Positions 1 to 9,829 of a DNA stretch of 64,000 nucleotides are shown here, piece by piece (the first letter of the stretch is position 1; every line of letters begins with the position of its first letter). Location of the stretch: positions 1,922,001 to 1,986,000 of the forward strand of contig NZ_CP176366.1 in the NCBI RefSeq assembly GCF_046244385.1, read 5' to 3'. This DNA is from Methanospirillum stamsii. GTDB taxonomy: Archaea > Halobacteriota > Methanomicrobia > Methanomicrobiales > Methanospirillaceae. A program made the translations under genes and the position numbers. The notes beneath the pieces are model-generated. The model saw only the letters and a program-made list of their open reading frames with translations, had not been told where the DNA came from and made no database searches.

Positions 1-1445
1 TCTTTCATCATGTTTACCATCTGCTGTGTTGCAGGGTCTGGTTTATTTTCCAGAAATCTCACTATTACTTCCGGGATGGCAAAATAGTTTTCAATTTCCC
101 GTTTTTTCCAGGAAATAATGGTAAGATTTGGATCTTTTTTTATCTCCTTATTAAGACGGTCAAAAAGTGCAATACCACGAAGGTTTTTATTTGCTTCTTT
201 CATGGCGTAGTAGTGCTTTTGTGCTTCTGATGGTTCATTACATCCAATATATCTGATAAAAGGAGCTGTAAGATAAGGAAGACTTTTGTGATTCAGTATT
301 TTTGCAAATTCCTGAAGTATTGCCAAATCGGTTGATCCCTCAACATAGAGTACCCAATCCCTTCTCTCGGCCAGATAATACTGATCATATCCGTATTCCC
401 TGAGTGATTTTTCAAGTCCTACTTTTTTGTCTATTCGGTGAGGTTTGCCAATAAACGCCACGACAACGTTTTTATCTGCTGCTTCATTTAAAACAACCTC
501 TGAGTGACTTGCTGCAATTATCTGGCTTTTTGTTTTTTGTGATGATTGAATAAGAAGATTAAATATTTGCCGTTGCCGTAATATTTCCAGATGCGCATCT
601 GGTTCATCAAGTAACAGAACATCTCCCGGATGTGAATACAAATATGCAAGCAATAGCAGCGTCTGGTGCAGACCTCTTCCTGCTGATGAGATATCCAGAG
701 TTATTCCGGATCCTATCTCATCATATTCCATCGTTATTTCACCACGTTCTATGATGTATTCTGGTGTATGTAAGATGACTCCAAAGAGATCCCTGATGTT
801 TTGAACAACTGTTTTCCAGGGTTCATCATTTCCTGATGAACTAATCTGATAACAAAGATTTCTCAAGACTTCTGCTGTTCTTCCTTCACCAATTTTTACA
901 TTAATGGCTCCGGTTTCTAATTTTATTTCCTGTGCTGCAAGGCCTGACATTGGTGGCAGAAAAGCAATAGAAAATGACTTTAAGTTTTGTGAGATGGAAA
1001 GGAGTCTTCCTTCTTTATCCTTGATTGGTCGGCAATAGAGGGATTCAGGATTAGCGTAATCAAATTCAAGTCCACATGTCCAGGGTTCATTATCGGTTAT
1101 TCCTTCCAGTATGATCTCAATCTTGATATTTGTGGTTTTTTGTTTCCCCTCTGTCAATTCTGATGATCGAACATGAAGGTCTCGCCATAGAAGGGTAGCC
1201 TCCGGAATAGGGACTGCAAGAAGATCCCTCCGATTGATTGTGACGCCTGTTCGTTTTTGTACTGAAGAATTCAATCCTCTTTTTTCTATCCATTTTGAAA
1301 GCCCGATTGAAAACAGAGTCAGAGCCTGAAGGGCGGTTGTTTTCCCTGAGTTATTGGGGCCAATGAATACCACCGGGTCCCCAAGGGGAATTGTAACATC
1401 TTCGAATCGCTTGAAATTTTTAATAGAAAGTGATGTAAGCATCAT
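1..1445 (-). CDS. OLD-like ATPase/TOPRIM nuclease, C-terminus cut by window edge
   Basis: Reading leftward from 1445 the frame stays open to the window edge (about 480 residues seen). It starts with MMLTSLSIKNFKRFED, then a Walker A loop GPNNSGKTT near residue 30, a signature-like SSAGRGLHQ, and a Walker B LLLLDEPDAHLE. A TOPRIM-like part follows with WVLYVEGSTDLAIL and a later GIALFDR. This ABC-ATPase plus TOPRIM order is that of the OLD (overcoming lysogenization defect) nuclease family. Members occur alone or in phage-defence operons; which applies cannot be judged because the downstream side lies outside the window. The start is either of two adjacent ATG codons (1445 or 1442). No clear ribosome site is seen. 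Confidence 0.8.
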   Translation of the reverse strand, partial: MMLTSLSIKNFKRFEDVTIPLGDPVVFIGPNNSGKTTALQALTLFSIGLSKWIEKRGLNSSVQKRTGVTINRRDLLAVPIPEATLLWRDLHVRSSELTEGKQKTTNIKIEIILEGITDNEPWTCGLEFDYANPESLYCRPIKDKEGRLLSISQNLKSFSIAFLPPMSGLAAQEIKLETGAINVKIGEGRTAEVLRNLCYQISSSGNDEPWKTVVQNIRDLFGVILHTPEYIIERGEITMEYDEIGSGITLDISSAGRGLHQTLLLLAYLYSHPGDVLLLDEPDAHLEILRQRQIFNLLIQSSQKTKSQIIAASHSEVVLNEAADKNVVVAFIGKPHRIDKKVGLEKSLREYGYDQYYLAERRDWVLYVEGSTDLAILQEFAKILNHKSLPYLTAPFIRYIGCNEPSEAQKHYYAMKEANKNLRGIALFDRLNKEIKKDPNLTIISWKKREIENYFAIPEVIVRFLENKPDPATQQMVNMMK

Positions 1446-1562
1446 TATTGTGAATAATATTCTGGTACATTGCCTTGTCACATGTATAATTCTTTTTTTG
1501 AAAGGTGTGTCCAGTGATAATAATGGTGATAAAAAAAGTTAGATTTTTAATAATTACTCGTG
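1446..1562. other. AT-rich intergenic gap
   Basis: An AT-rich stretch between the OLD-like gene start and the valS stop codon. It probably holds the promoter of the leftward OLD-like gene and the valS terminator (T-rich). No RNA gene or repeat is visible. Confidence 0.4.
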
Positions 1563-4160
1563 TTACTGGTCGATGGTGATGACCAAGTCATCACTGACCG
1601 GAATCAGGTCAACACTTGCCCCGGCAACCGTATACGAAAGCTGGGGGAGAACAGATCCTTCCGGAACACTTATCTCCTCTCCGTCGACCATGATGGTTTT
1701 TGGAACCTTTGTCAGTTGATCCTTTGGCAGTGCTTCAATAGCCTGCATGAATCCTTTTGCCTTTCCTCTGAGTTTTGGTCCGATTATGCCCATATCAAAC
1801 TTCACACCACTTACGACCTGGGTAAGCTGTGGCATTCCGGCCTTCCAGGTAAGGGTGCAGTTAAGGGCACTACTTCCGTCTCCGGCATCGTCAACTGCAT
1901 AAGGAGTGTATACGGTGACGTTACCAAGCGGAGCATTAAGGGCCAGCCCTTTGTCATGTTTGTACCGCCGGATCTCAGATATTACCTGGACAAGGGTCTC
2001 CCCTGATTTGAGTGCTTCTTCATCTGTATACGAGAAAGAGACCCATGGCTGCTGGTGAACTGATCCTTCATTCATGAATGACCAGATCTCTTCAGCAAAG
2101 TAGGGAGTAAATGGTGCCAGCATCCGGCAGATTGCATCAAGAGAGGTCCGGATTGCAACACAGGCACCGTCCCGTTCGGAGGAATCCGTATACAGTCTGC
2201 CTTTTACGATCTCAATATAATTGTCTGCGAGAACATCCCAGGCAAACTCCCTGATTGCTTTAAGGCCCTTGTCAAACTGGTATGATTCCAGGGATTCGGA
2301 TACTTCACTGACAGTCTCACTGAGCTTTGTAAACAGCCAGCGGTCAGCAAGAGCAGTTACCGGTGCATCATCCTTAAAGGGGGCACGGTCGAGTTGCATG
2401 AGGGCAAACCGTGAGATATTCCACATTTTGGTAAGGAACCGGTTTGCAGCAACCACATCATTCCAGTTAAACTGGATATCAGATCCGGTTGCAGCTCCTG
2501 ATGCAGCCCATTGCCGGAGTGAATCAGCCCCGTACTGCTCCAGGATTTCTTCCGGAACGGTAACATTGCCCCGGCTCTTACTCATCTTAAAGCCGTCTTC
2601 TCCGAGTACCATTCCATTTACGAGGATCTGTTCCCAAGGCTTTCCTCCGGTAAGGGAGACTGCACGAAGGATGGTATAAAATGCCCATGTCCGGATGATA
2701 TCATGGCCCTGGGGACGGATCTGTGCCGGGAAGAGAGGAGGAACCTTCTGGCTTCCGTCCCATCCGGTCACATGCATAACCGATATTGACGAGTCCATCC
2801 AGGTATCAAGAACATCGGTTTCCGGTTTATAATTGGTACTGCCACATTTCGGACAGGGTTTTTTCGGAGCATCCACCGTCGGGTCAATGGGGAGGTCTTT
2901 TTCATCCGGGAGCAGTATTGCGCCACAGTCTTTACAGAACCAGATAGGGATTGGGCTTGCAAAGATACGCTGCCGGGAGATACACCAGTCCCATTCCATC
3001 TGTGAGATCCAGTTCTCCATTCGGAGGAACATGTGCTCCGGATACCATTTGACCTCTTTTGCGGCTTTTAATGCTGCTTCATGCGGGATTTTTACAAACC
3101 ACTGGTGTTCGGAGAGGATTTCTATGGGTGTTTTACACCGCCAACAGGTTCCGACACGCTGCTCGAGTGGTTCCTGCCTGAGAAGGATTCCCCCGGCTTT
3201 CATATCTGAAAGGATTGCTTCACGACAGGAGGTTGTATCCATGCCCTGGTATTTTCCGGCGATCTCGGTCATATGGCCGGTTTTGTCGATTGCCTTCCTG
3301 AGCGGGAGTTTATGAACCTTCCACCAGATGACATCCTGCTTGTCTCCAAAGGTACAGATCATAACGGCTCCGGAACCAAAGGCAGGATCGACTGCCTCAT
3401 CACAGATGATGGGGACTTCATGTCCAAAGATAGGGACTTTCAGGTGCTGACCTTTTCTATCCTTGTACCGCTCATCATCCGGATGAACTGCAATAGCAAC
3501 ACAGGCGGCAAGAAGTTCAGGTCTGGAGGTTGCGATCTCAAGGCCGGAGAAGTTGAAATAATTGAGTTTTGTGGTCCGGTCGCTGTAATTGACCTCTGCA
3601 AAGGCAATGGCAGTCTCACACCGGGGACAGAAGTTGACCGGATGGTCTGACTGGTAGATTTGTCCGGCGTTATACATCCGGAGAAACGAGAGCTGGGTCT
3701 TGCCAAAGTACTCCGGCATCATCGTGATGTATTCGTGGCTCCAGTCGATGGAAAATGCCATTCTCCGCATGGATGCCCGCATCTTCGTGATATTGCCGAT
3801 TGTCAGTTCGCGGCACATCTCGCGGAATTTCTGCCGGTCAACATCATTCTTTGTTATCTTATGGATCTCCTCGACTTTCACCTCGGTTGGAAGACCATGA
3901 CAGTCCCATCCCTGCGGGAACATGACATTGAATCCTTTCATCCGCTTGTATCTGGCTAAAAAATCAATATAACACCAGTTAAATGCATTTCCAATATGAA
4001 ATTCACCGGTGGGATATGGTGGAGGTGTATCAATGACAAACCGGGGTTTTTCTGACCCCTCTTTAAAGTAGACGTCTTCATCTTTCCACGTCTGCTGCCA
4101 TCGCGATTCTACCTCACGATACTCATAGGTTTTGGGAAGTTCCCGCAAGACCCTCGACAT
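1563..4160 (-). CDS. valS: Valine--tRNA ligase
   Basis: Class I aminoacyl-tRNA synthetase of 865 residues that charges tRNA-Val in the cytoplasm. The HIGH-type motif appears as HIGN near residue 57 after DTPPPYPTGE, and FKMSKSRGN lies near residue 525. Between them are zinc-ribbon cysteine pairs (CWRC; CKDC..CPKC), an editing-domain region and the DTWMDSS segment typical of ValRS rather than IleRS/LeuRS. The C-terminal anticodon-binding part ends with a short archaeal-type tail. Length and motif order fit archaeal ValS. It is transcribed alone, with a short gap to the upstream TPR gene. Confidence 0.97.
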   Translation of the reverse strand: MSRVLRELPKTYEYREVESRWQQTWKDEDVYFKEGSEKPRFVIDTPPPYPTGEFHIGNAFNWCYIDFLARYKRMKGFNVMFPQGWDCHGLPTEVKVEEIHKITKNDVDRQKFREMCRELTIGNITKMRASMRRMAFSIDWSHEYITMMPEYFGKTQLSFLRMYNAGQIYQSDHPVNFCPRCETAIAFAEVNYSDRTTKLNYFNFSGLEIATSRPELLAACVAIAVHPDDERYKDRKGQHLKVPIFGHEVPIICDEAVDPAFGSGAVMICTFGDKQDVIWWKVHKLPLRKAIDKTGHMTEIAGKYQGMDTTSCREAILSDMKAGGILLRQEPLEQRVGTCWRCKTPIEILSEHQWFVKIPHEAALKAAKEVKWYPEHMFLRMENWISQMEWDWCISRQRIFASPIPIWFCKDCGAILLPDEKDLPIDPTVDAPKKPCPKCGSTNYKPETDVLDTWMDSSISVMHVTGWDGSQKVPPLFPAQIRPQGHDIIRTWAFYTILRAVSLTGGKPWEQILVNGMVLGEDGFKMSKSRGNVTVPEEILEQYGADSLRQWAASGAATGSDIQFNWNDVVAANRFLTKMWNISRFALMQLDRAPFKDDAPVTALADRWLFTKLSETVSEVSESLESYQFDKGLKAIREFAWDVLADNYIEIVKGRLYTDSSERDGACVAIRTSLDAICRMLAPFTPYFAEEIWSFMNEGSVHQQPWVSFSYTDEEALKSGETLVQVISEIRRYKHDKGLALNAPLGNVTVYTPYAVDDAGDGSSALNCTLTWKAGMPQLTQVVSGVKFDMGIIGPKLRGKAKGFMQAIEALPKDQLTKVPKTIMVDGEEISVPEGSVLPQLSYTVAGASVDLIPVSDDLVITIDQ

Positions 4161-4261
4161 TGCTCATACGTTTGTGGGTGAAGGGTAATGTAGATGATGG
4201 AACAATCCGGAAAAAAAAGGGGAGTAAGAAACTTAATAAATTCTAAAAGAATAGGGAGGTT

Positions 4262-5335
4262 TCAGCACATAGAGCCGATACCACAGACCGGGATACTGTC
4301 GCTTGAACCAAACATCGAGGATGATATCGGAACATATGATCTTGTGGCCTGTTCCTTAGCCCGCTGCGCCTCTTCCTTTAATCCAAGCTGCTGAAGGACC
4401 CGGGAATAATTATTCCAGATATCATTGCCTCCCATTCCAATATCTATTGCATGTTTATAGGCATCTGCAGCCTCCTTATTTCTGCCGATAGATGAAAGCA
4501 GATTGGCATAGTCTGCCCATAACTCTGGCTGAGCGTCATTAAGTTTGAATGAGTGGTCGTATGCGTCAAGGGCCTCGCTGGTTCTTCCTGCTTTTTGGAG
4601 AAATGCTGCATAGGAAGCATAACTGGAAGCATCGTCAGGAGAAAGAAGAAGTGTCCGGTTCATGGTCTCTATTGCTTCACTGGTTTTCCCAAGGGAAAAT
4701 TGCGTTTCAGCCATTTTTTTGAGGACCGAAGGGGTAATATTCTGCACCAGTGCCTGCAGGTAAACAGCCTCAGCTTCAGTAAGTCTTCCAAGGTCTGCGA
4801 GGACATCCCCATAATCGGTGAGGGTTTCAAAATCAGGAGACGATATCCGGGAGAGGTCAGCATATGCATCTGCTGCATATTTGAGTTCACCGATTGCAGC
4901 AAGTCCTTCTGCCTGCTTTTGTAGATCCGTTGAGCTGAGGTCCTCTGATGATCGAATCACCTGTGAACTTTTCGGGTTTCCTCCGGTAGGGCTGTCCCTG
5001 ATGCTTGACGCCCAGGGAATCACATAGACATAATCATACGTATAGGAGGCATTTGCCCCCGGAAGCTCACAGGAACAGGTTGGATAAAACATCCCCTGTT
5101 TGTAGTAGGTGTGGGAAGTTGTAATGGCATTCGAGGAATTTCCATCATCAAATGACCAGTGAACCCTATCACATTCTTCAGCTCCGGGAAATGAAAAATA
5201 GACTGTTAAAGGGGCTTTTCCTTCTGTGGGAGCATAGGTTGGTGCTGCACACACTCCATTGCTTAATAGAAAGAGGAGAACAAATATCTGAACAACAATT
5301 GAGTATTTGGCGGTTCTCTGATATTTTTGCATCAC
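4262..5335 (-). CDS. Secreted PKD-domain and TPR-repeat protein
   Basis: A 357-residue exported protein. Residues about 10-32 form a signal peptide (hydrophobic FVLLFLLSNGVCAA). Next comes a PKD-like domain (GKAPLTVYFSFPGA, then WSFDDGNSS and HTYYKQGMFY), whose family usually mediates surface adhesion or protein contacts. From about residue 130 the protein is a run of TPR helices (alternating A/Y/L-rich 34-mers such as DASSYASYAAFLQKAGRTSEA). No enzymatic motif is present. It is related in design to the PKD and TPR proteins at 21-24 kb. Its function is unknown; an envelope scaffold is a reasonable guess. Confidence 0.8.
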   Translation of the reverse strand: MMQKYQRTAKYSIVVQIFVLLFLLSNGVCAAPTYAPTEGKAPLTVYFSFPGAEECDRVHWSFDDGNSSNAITTSHTYYKQGMFYPTCSCELPGANASYTYDYVYVIPWASSIRDSPTGGNPKSSQVIRSSEDLSSTDLQKQAEGLAAIGELKYAADAYADLSRISSPDFETLTDYGDVLADLGRLTEAEAVYLQALVQNITPSVLKKMAETQFSLGKTSEAIETMNRTLLLSPDDASSYASYAAFLQKAGRTSEALDAYDHSFKLNDAQPELWADYANLLSSIGRNKEAADAYKHAIDIGMGGNDIWNNYSRVLQQLGLKEEAQRAKEQATRSYVPISSSMFGSSDSIPVCGIGSMC

Positions 5336-5485
5336 AATTATTCAGTATAAAAATTGGTGCGTAAGGTTAAAGAATTTCATGGATGATACTTGGATGATAT
5401 GGAGAAAAAAATCATCTCCCCACCGTAATTGAATAAAATTAACCTAAATTTTCGTTTAATTCAGAATGCCGGAACAGTAAAGGGC

Positions 5486-5498
5486 TTTATATAATAAA
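5486..5498 (+). promoter_or_regulatory. TATA box for DUF92 gene
   Basis: TTTATATAATAAA lies about 55 bp before the ATG at 5552 in an AT-rich 216-bp divergent gap, a classic archaeal TATA element. It predicts a transcript start near 5520 and a leader of about 30 nt. Confidence 0.5.
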
Positions 5499-5551
5499 TC
5501 AAAAAACCTCCATCCAACTATTTATTGCGTTACTAACAAATTACATACCCT

Positions 5552-6760
5552 ATGTTCAGCACAGTGAGATGGATTGCTTTTGCTCTTGCAGTTCTTCTCC
5601 TGATAATATCTCCATATCTTCCACCTGGAATCCCCGGATTTCTGGTTTTTATCGCAGCGGTCTCGTTGTGGTTTAAGAACGAAGACCGGTTACTTGTTTT
5701 TGCATTAGGGGCTATAGGGTTCCTGGGTCTTATCGGGATTCTTCCAATTTTCGTTTTGTGTGCAGCAATTCTTATTATCGCAACAAAAGAACTCATCTTC
5801 TCCCTGACCGGGGGCCGGACCATAGAATATGCATTATCCTTCATCTGCGGTCTTCTGATTGCGGCATTTGTGATGGAATACCTTGGTGTCCGGTCATGGC
5901 TCTCTGCGGTTGTCGGTGCTACGGTCTGTGTCCTTCTTCATTCGATTCTTAAAACACAAAAGAATGCCATAACCATCGAACTTCTTGCCGTTGCTATGAT
6001 CATGCTGCTTATTGAAGACCTGGAATATGAAGCTGAATTCCCCCTGGTGGCCACTGCAGTCGTTATTGCATTCGGGTTTAGTTATTTTGCATACCGTCTG
6101 AAAACTGCAGATATCCCCGGATTATTTTCCGCTGCCCTGGTAGGGGTTCTATTGATTGTGTTTGCCGGAGGCATATCCTGGTTTTTAATCATGCTGGCCT
6201 TCTTCATTCTTGGAGCTATTACCACCCGATATAAAATGGATTACAAGAAATCCCTGCATGTTGAGGAAGAGAAGGGAGGGGTCAGAGGGTACATCAATGT
6301 CTTTGCAAATGGCCTCGTATCCGTTTGTGCCGCGATTGGATTTGGTGTGACCCAGCATCCGGTATTTATTGCTGCATATGTGGGCAGTGTCTCAACCGCT
6401 GCTGCTGACACCGTTGCAGGAGAGATAGGTGTATGCTTTGGAAAACCCCGGCTTATCACCACCTTTCAGCCGGTGCCTGAAGGGACAAATGGTGGTGTCT
6501 CGGTTATCGGTGAGATGGCAGGACTTATTGGTGCACTGTTTATCTCCCTCTCCGCCTTTCTTCTCGGTGTTGCAGATGCCTCGATATTTGTTGCTGCGGT
6601 AATCGGTGGCTTTATCGGTACAAACCTTGACAGTCTGCTAGGAGAATTATACGAAAATAAAAAAGTGTGGGGGAATGCAGGGACGAATTTCTTCGCAACC
6701 CTTGGAGGCGGGATTATTACTGTTCTTCTGTGGGGAATAATCGTCTTTTTTTCTGGTTAA
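5552..6760 (+). CDS. DUF92 family integral membrane protein
   Basis: A 402-residue, very hydrophobic protein with many membrane spans. The C-terminal half carries the DUF92 (TIGR00297) features: GAITTRYKMDYK, then GGVRGYINVFANG, the acidic ADTVAGEIG segment, and GTNGGVSVIGE followed by a glycine-rich end. In plants and cyanobacteria the relatives include phytyl-phosphate kinase (VTE6), so a prenyl or polyprenyl phosphate substrate is possible, but no archaeal role is established. The N-terminal ~190 residues are additional membrane segments. It overlaps the convergent gene at 6757 by 4 bp. Confidence 0.8.
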   Translation: MFSTVRWIAFALAVLLLIISPYLPPGIPGFLVFIAAVSLWFKNEDRLLVFALGAIGFLGLIGILPIFVLCAAILIIATKELIFSLTGGRTIEYALSFICGLLIAAFVMEYLGVRSWLSAVVGATVCVLLHSILKTQKNAITIELLAVAMIMLLIEDLEYEAEFPLVATAVVIAFGFSYFAYRLKTADIPGLFSAALVGVLLIVFAGGISWFLIMLAFFILGAITTRYKMDYKKSLHVEEEKGGVRGYINVFANGLVSVCAAIGFGVTQHPVFIAAYVGSVSTAAADTVAGEIGVCFGKPRLITTFQPVPEGTNGGVSVIGEMAGLIGALFISLSAFLLGVADASIFVAAVIGGFIGTNLDSLLGELYENKKVWGNAGTNFFATLGGGIITVLLWGIIVFFSG

Positions 6761-7599
6761 TACTTATACCAGCGTCCTTTTTCGTCAAATTCCCCATATT
6801 CAACAATTGTCTGTTGTGATATTTCCGAATAGCACTGATATTTAAAGACAATCAGGAACGGGACAACGATACAGGAAACAATGCCGAAAACAATTGCGGT
6901 GACAAGACTTCCTTCCGGTCCGATGAGATTCTGCCAGTCAACAAGAGTATAGTGGGAAAAGGTTTCCTGCTGAACGGTCATGTTCATCTCAATAAACGGG
7001 GTGAATTTATCCGCCAGGATTATGCCCCAGAGGAATGCCCCGAACAACGAGACTCCCAGGATGAAAAAGGCGCTAATAATGTAATATCCGATGGCACCGA
7101 AGAAATTCAAACTGACAAGTTCCAGGCTCCTTTTCAGGGTCCCAAATATGTTTCTTTTTTCACAGACTGCCACATTGTCAATGTACAGGGAGAAGATAAG
7201 GGCTGGAATCACGATTCCAATAGTAAGGCCGGTAAGGGTATAGGGGTCTCCTCCAAACCCCATGATAGATAGGGGGATGCTGAGAAGCAGCATCAGGATA
7301 AACATCATTCCTGCGAGTGTGATACAGGGCAGGACGATAGGAAAATAGTTTTTCAGTCCTGCAGAGAGGATTTCCCTGGGGGATTTTTCTCCTGTCTGCA
7401 GAACAAAATTCATCATCCCGACCAGGAATGGGGCTGCAATCAGAGAGAGCATCGCTATTTTTCCTGCAAGGAACATGCCATCGGAAAACTCAAGCCAGAT
7501 AACACTGGTCATGATAAGTCCGGCATATACTCCGGAGATCCAAAGCAGGGGTGTGTGAATCAGTTTTGAGAAAGTATTCCTCAAAGCGGTTTGTATCAT
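6757..7599 (-). CDS. Membrane protein of unknown function
   Basis: A 280-residue hydrophobic protein with about six predicted membrane helices (for example VWLEFSDGMFLAGKIAMLSL, FLILMLLLSIPLSI-like stretches, and a last span near residue 235). No conserved catalytic motif is recognised. It resembles the loosely defined multi-span proteins common in Methanomicrobiales. It follows the pyruvate-kinase-C-like gene with a 2-bp gap and is probably co-transcribed with it. Confidence 0.65.
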   Translation of the reverse strand: MIQTALRNTFSKLIHTPLLWISGVYAGLIMTSVIWLEFSDGMFLAGKIAMLSLIAAPFLVGMMNFVLQTGEKSPREILSAGLKNYFPIVLPCITLAGMMFILMLLLSIPLSIMGFGGDPYTLTGLTIGIVIPALIFSLYIDNVAVCEKRNIFGTLKRSLELVSLNFFGAIGYYIISAFFILGVSLFGAFLWGIILADKFTPFIEMNMTVQQETFSHYTLVDWQNLIGPEGSLVTAIVFGIVSCIVVPFLIVFKYQCYSEISQQTIVEYGEFDEKGRWYKY

Positions 7600-7601
7600 G
7601 G

Positions 7602-8192
7602 TTACCTGTTCCTGGGCATTGCTACAATTTCACGGACCTGAAGATCAAAGAATCGCTGGGTGGTTGAGGGTCTGATAACACAGACGGTATCTGCGCCGCT
7701 TGCTGTTCCTCCAAGAGCAATCACTTCATCTGTTACACCGATAGCACCCTGGTCTGCAGCGATAAGGGTACTTTCAACCGCCACTTTGAGTCCCACAGCA
7801 ACTATTCTCCGGAGAGCTTCTGCGACAGCTTCACTCCGGGATCCTCCACTAACCTTGGGAGAAGACGAAAATGCGCGTTCCAGGCCGGATAAGACATGAG
7901 TTCCGGTTATTATGGTCACTCCTGCCTCCCGGAGTGTTGCTGCCAGTTTCTCATCAAACTCCCATACTCCGGGCGAGGAAAACCCGACAACATGAGTTAC
8001 GACAATCAGGCGGATCTGTTTTCCTTTCAGTTCTTCATATGCCACCCGGGCGCTATTCCCGCTTGTACTGGGCACAATTATCGTTGATAATCCAAGTTCC
8101 TGTGCACGTTCAGCACCAATCCGGATAGCATCCCTGGTGTTTGCCTCACCGGGTTTATCAAAATAATACACTTTTTTGGTGCAGTATCCCAT
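7602..8192 (-). CDS. Stand-alone pyruvate kinase C-terminal-like domain protein
   Basis: A 196-residue protein matching the pyruvate kinase alpha/beta (C-terminal) domain family (COG1751-type) without the catalytic barrel. It begins with KKVYYFDKPGEANT, continues with GLSTIIVPSTSGNSAR and IRLIVVTHVVGF, and has the phosphate-binding-like GSRSEAVAEALR and a closing EVIALGGTASGADTVCVI. In true pyruvate kinase this domain binds allosteric sugar phosphates. The free-standing form is common in archaea and of unknown function. The gene is divergent from the GTPase at 8232, with only 39 bp between them, so they share a promoter region. Confidence 0.75.
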   Translation of the reverse strand: MGYCTKKVYYFDKPGEANTRDAIRIGAERAQELGLSTIIVPSTSGNSARVAYEELKGKQIRLIVVTHVVGFSSPGVWEFDEKLAATLREAGVTIITGTHVLSGLERAFSSSPKVSGGSRSEAVAEALRRIVAVGLKVAVESTLIAADQGAIGVTDEVIALGGTASGADTVCVIRPSTTQRFFDLQVREIVAMPRNR

Positions 8193-8231
8193 ACATACCT
8201 GTTAGTTCGCACTGGGATTTGAGGACCATCT

Positions 8232-9401
8232 ATGATAACCCTCGCACTTGCTGGAAAACCAAACTGTGGTAAATCTACGTTATACCGGGCAGCAACCATG
8301 GCTCCCGCCGAGATTGCCAATTATCCGTTTACGACAATAGATGCAAACCGGGGAGTGGCCTATGTCAGGGTTCCCTGCCCCTGCACCGCCCTTGCGCATC
8401 GCTGTGGTGTCTGCGCTGACGGTATCAGGTACATTGCGGTTCATCTGATCGATGTTGCCGGGCTGGTCCCTGAGGCACATACCGGGAAGGGACTTGGTAA
8501 CCAGTTCCTTGATCATCTTCGTCAGGCTGATGCAATCATCCAGGTGATTGATGCCAGCGGAAGTACGGACATTGAAGGAAACCCTGACAACCCCGGCACC
8601 CATGATCCGATCGATGAGATACCTATGCTCAAGACCGAGATGGCAATGTGGCTGCATGGAATTATCGAGAAACACTGGGCAAAAATGCAACGACAGGCCC
8701 AGTCAAAGACATTCTCCGTATATGCAGGTATTGCAGAAGTTCTGGCCGGCCTTTCAATAAAAGAGGAACATGTCCTGGAAGCTGAGCGGGAAGCCGGCAT
8801 AGAGCTCAGGCTTGCATCATCAGAGAACCTGATCGAATTTTCCAGGATCCTGATGAAACATGCAAAACCGATGATAATTGCCGGGAATAAAGCAGATCTT
8901 GCATCACCTGAACTCATCGAGAAGGTAAAAGGATCCGGTGCTATCCTTACATCCGGGGCGGCAGAACTGGCTCTTCGGACTGCCGCAGCATCGCAGGTGA
9001 TAGCCTATCATCCTGGCGATCCGTCCTTTAGCATTCCGGATGAGAGCAAATTGAGTGAGGCCCAGAAGACTGGTCTTATGAAGATGAAGGCATACATGGA
9101 CCAGCACGGAGGCACCGGTGTTCAGGATATCATCAATCGGGCCGTTTTTGAGCTCCTTGATATGATTGTTCTCTATCCGGTGGAGGATGAAACACACTTC
9201 ACCGACGGACAGGGACGAGTCCTCCCGGATGCATTTCTGATGAAAAAGGGATCAACCCCCCATGACCTTGCATTTCAGGTTCACTCAGACATTGGGAACG
9301 GGTTTTTGTATGCTATTGATGCAAAAACAAAAATGCGGATAAAAGAGAGTGCAATCCTCAAAGATGGGGATATCATCAAGATTGTGAGCACAGCAAAATA
9401 A
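8232..9401 (+). CDS. YchF/Obg-type GTPase with TGS domain
   Basis: A 389-residue translation-factor-type NTPase. The G1 loop is GKPNCGKSTL at residues 8-17, the G3 box DVAGLV follows, and the G4-like motif is NKAD in IIAGNKADLASPE. Residues from about 300 form a TGS domain, ending DGDIIKIVSTAK. An inserted cysteine-rich piece near residue 45 (CPCTALAHRCGVC) is usual for the archaeal subfamily. This family associates with ribosomes. The start ATG lies 40 bp from the divergent neighbour. Confidence 0.9.
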   Translation: MITLALAGKPNCGKSTLYRAATMAPAEIANYPFTTIDANRGVAYVRVPCPCTALAHRCGVCADGIRYIAVHLIDVAGLVPEAHTGKGLGNQFLDHLRQADAIIQVIDASGSTDIEGNPDNPGTHDPIDEIPMLKTEMAMWLHGIIEKHWAKMQRQAQSKTFSVYAGIAEVLAGLSIKEEHVLEAEREAGIELRLASSENLIEFSRILMKHAKPMIIAGNKADLASPELIEKVKGSGAILTSGAAELALRTAAASQVIAYHPGDPSFSIPDESKLSEAQKTGLMKMKAYMDQHGGTGVQDIINRAVFELLDMIVLYPVEDETHFTDGQGRVLPDAFLMKKGSTPHDLAFQVHSDIGNGFLYAIDAKTKMRIKESAILKDGDIIKIVSTAK

Positions 9402-9410
9402 ATCCGCATC

Positions 9411-9420
9411 TTTTTATACT
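9411..9420 (+). promoter_or_regulatory. TATA box giving a near-leaderless transcript
   Basis: TTTTTATACT lies about 30 bp before the ATG at 9447 and there is no Shine-Dalgarno sequence. The spacing fits a leaderless or very short-leader archaeal mRNA for the small protein downstream. Confidence 0.45.
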
Positions 9421-9446
9421 AAAGAATTAATATAAGTGGTTTACAT

Positions 9447-9767
9447 ATGGGCGGCGAGGTGTATCAGGCCCAGGTTCTGAAGAACTTTTTTGACACTATC
9501 ACGGGTACCGACAGGAATCTTACCCGGATATACATGTGTGTCATCAGCCTAGCCAAGCTTCGCGGTGAAGATGTGGAGATGATTGGTCGCCTTGTAGAGC
9601 AACTCAAACAGAGTAAAGTAAAAAAGGAACTCTCTATTGATGTGCTTGATTACATGTGCGGTATTGCGTCTGAACTTGAGATAACCGCAGTGAAAACTGC
9701 ATTTGGTGTCAAGGAAATCTCCGAGGTTGTCCAGGACTTTGATTCGGTGAGCCTGGACACTCTGTAA
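9447..9767 (+). CDS. Small conserved-looking soluble protein, unknown function
   Basis: A 106-residue, mostly helical protein with no signal peptide, membrane span or metal site. It contains LKQSKVKKELSIDVLDYMCG and an acidic C-terminus. I do not recognise the family. It sits alone between the GTPase and the sugar nucleotidyltransferase, with its own TATA box. Confidence 0.7.
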   Translation: MGGEVYQAQVLKNFFDTITGTDRNLTRIYMCVISLAKLRGEDVEMIGRLVEQLKQSKVKKELSIDVLDYMCGIASELEITAVKTAFGVKEISEVVQDFDSVSLDTL

Positions 9768-9829
9768 TTTTTTTAGGCGTTGTCTTTTTTCATGTGGTCT
9801 TAAATGTCCGCAGATCCTACATACTCGAT

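Noticed and set aside
1560..2006. Plus-strand frames over valS and many other long genes
   Set aside because: They are antisense shadows of strongly conserved genes.
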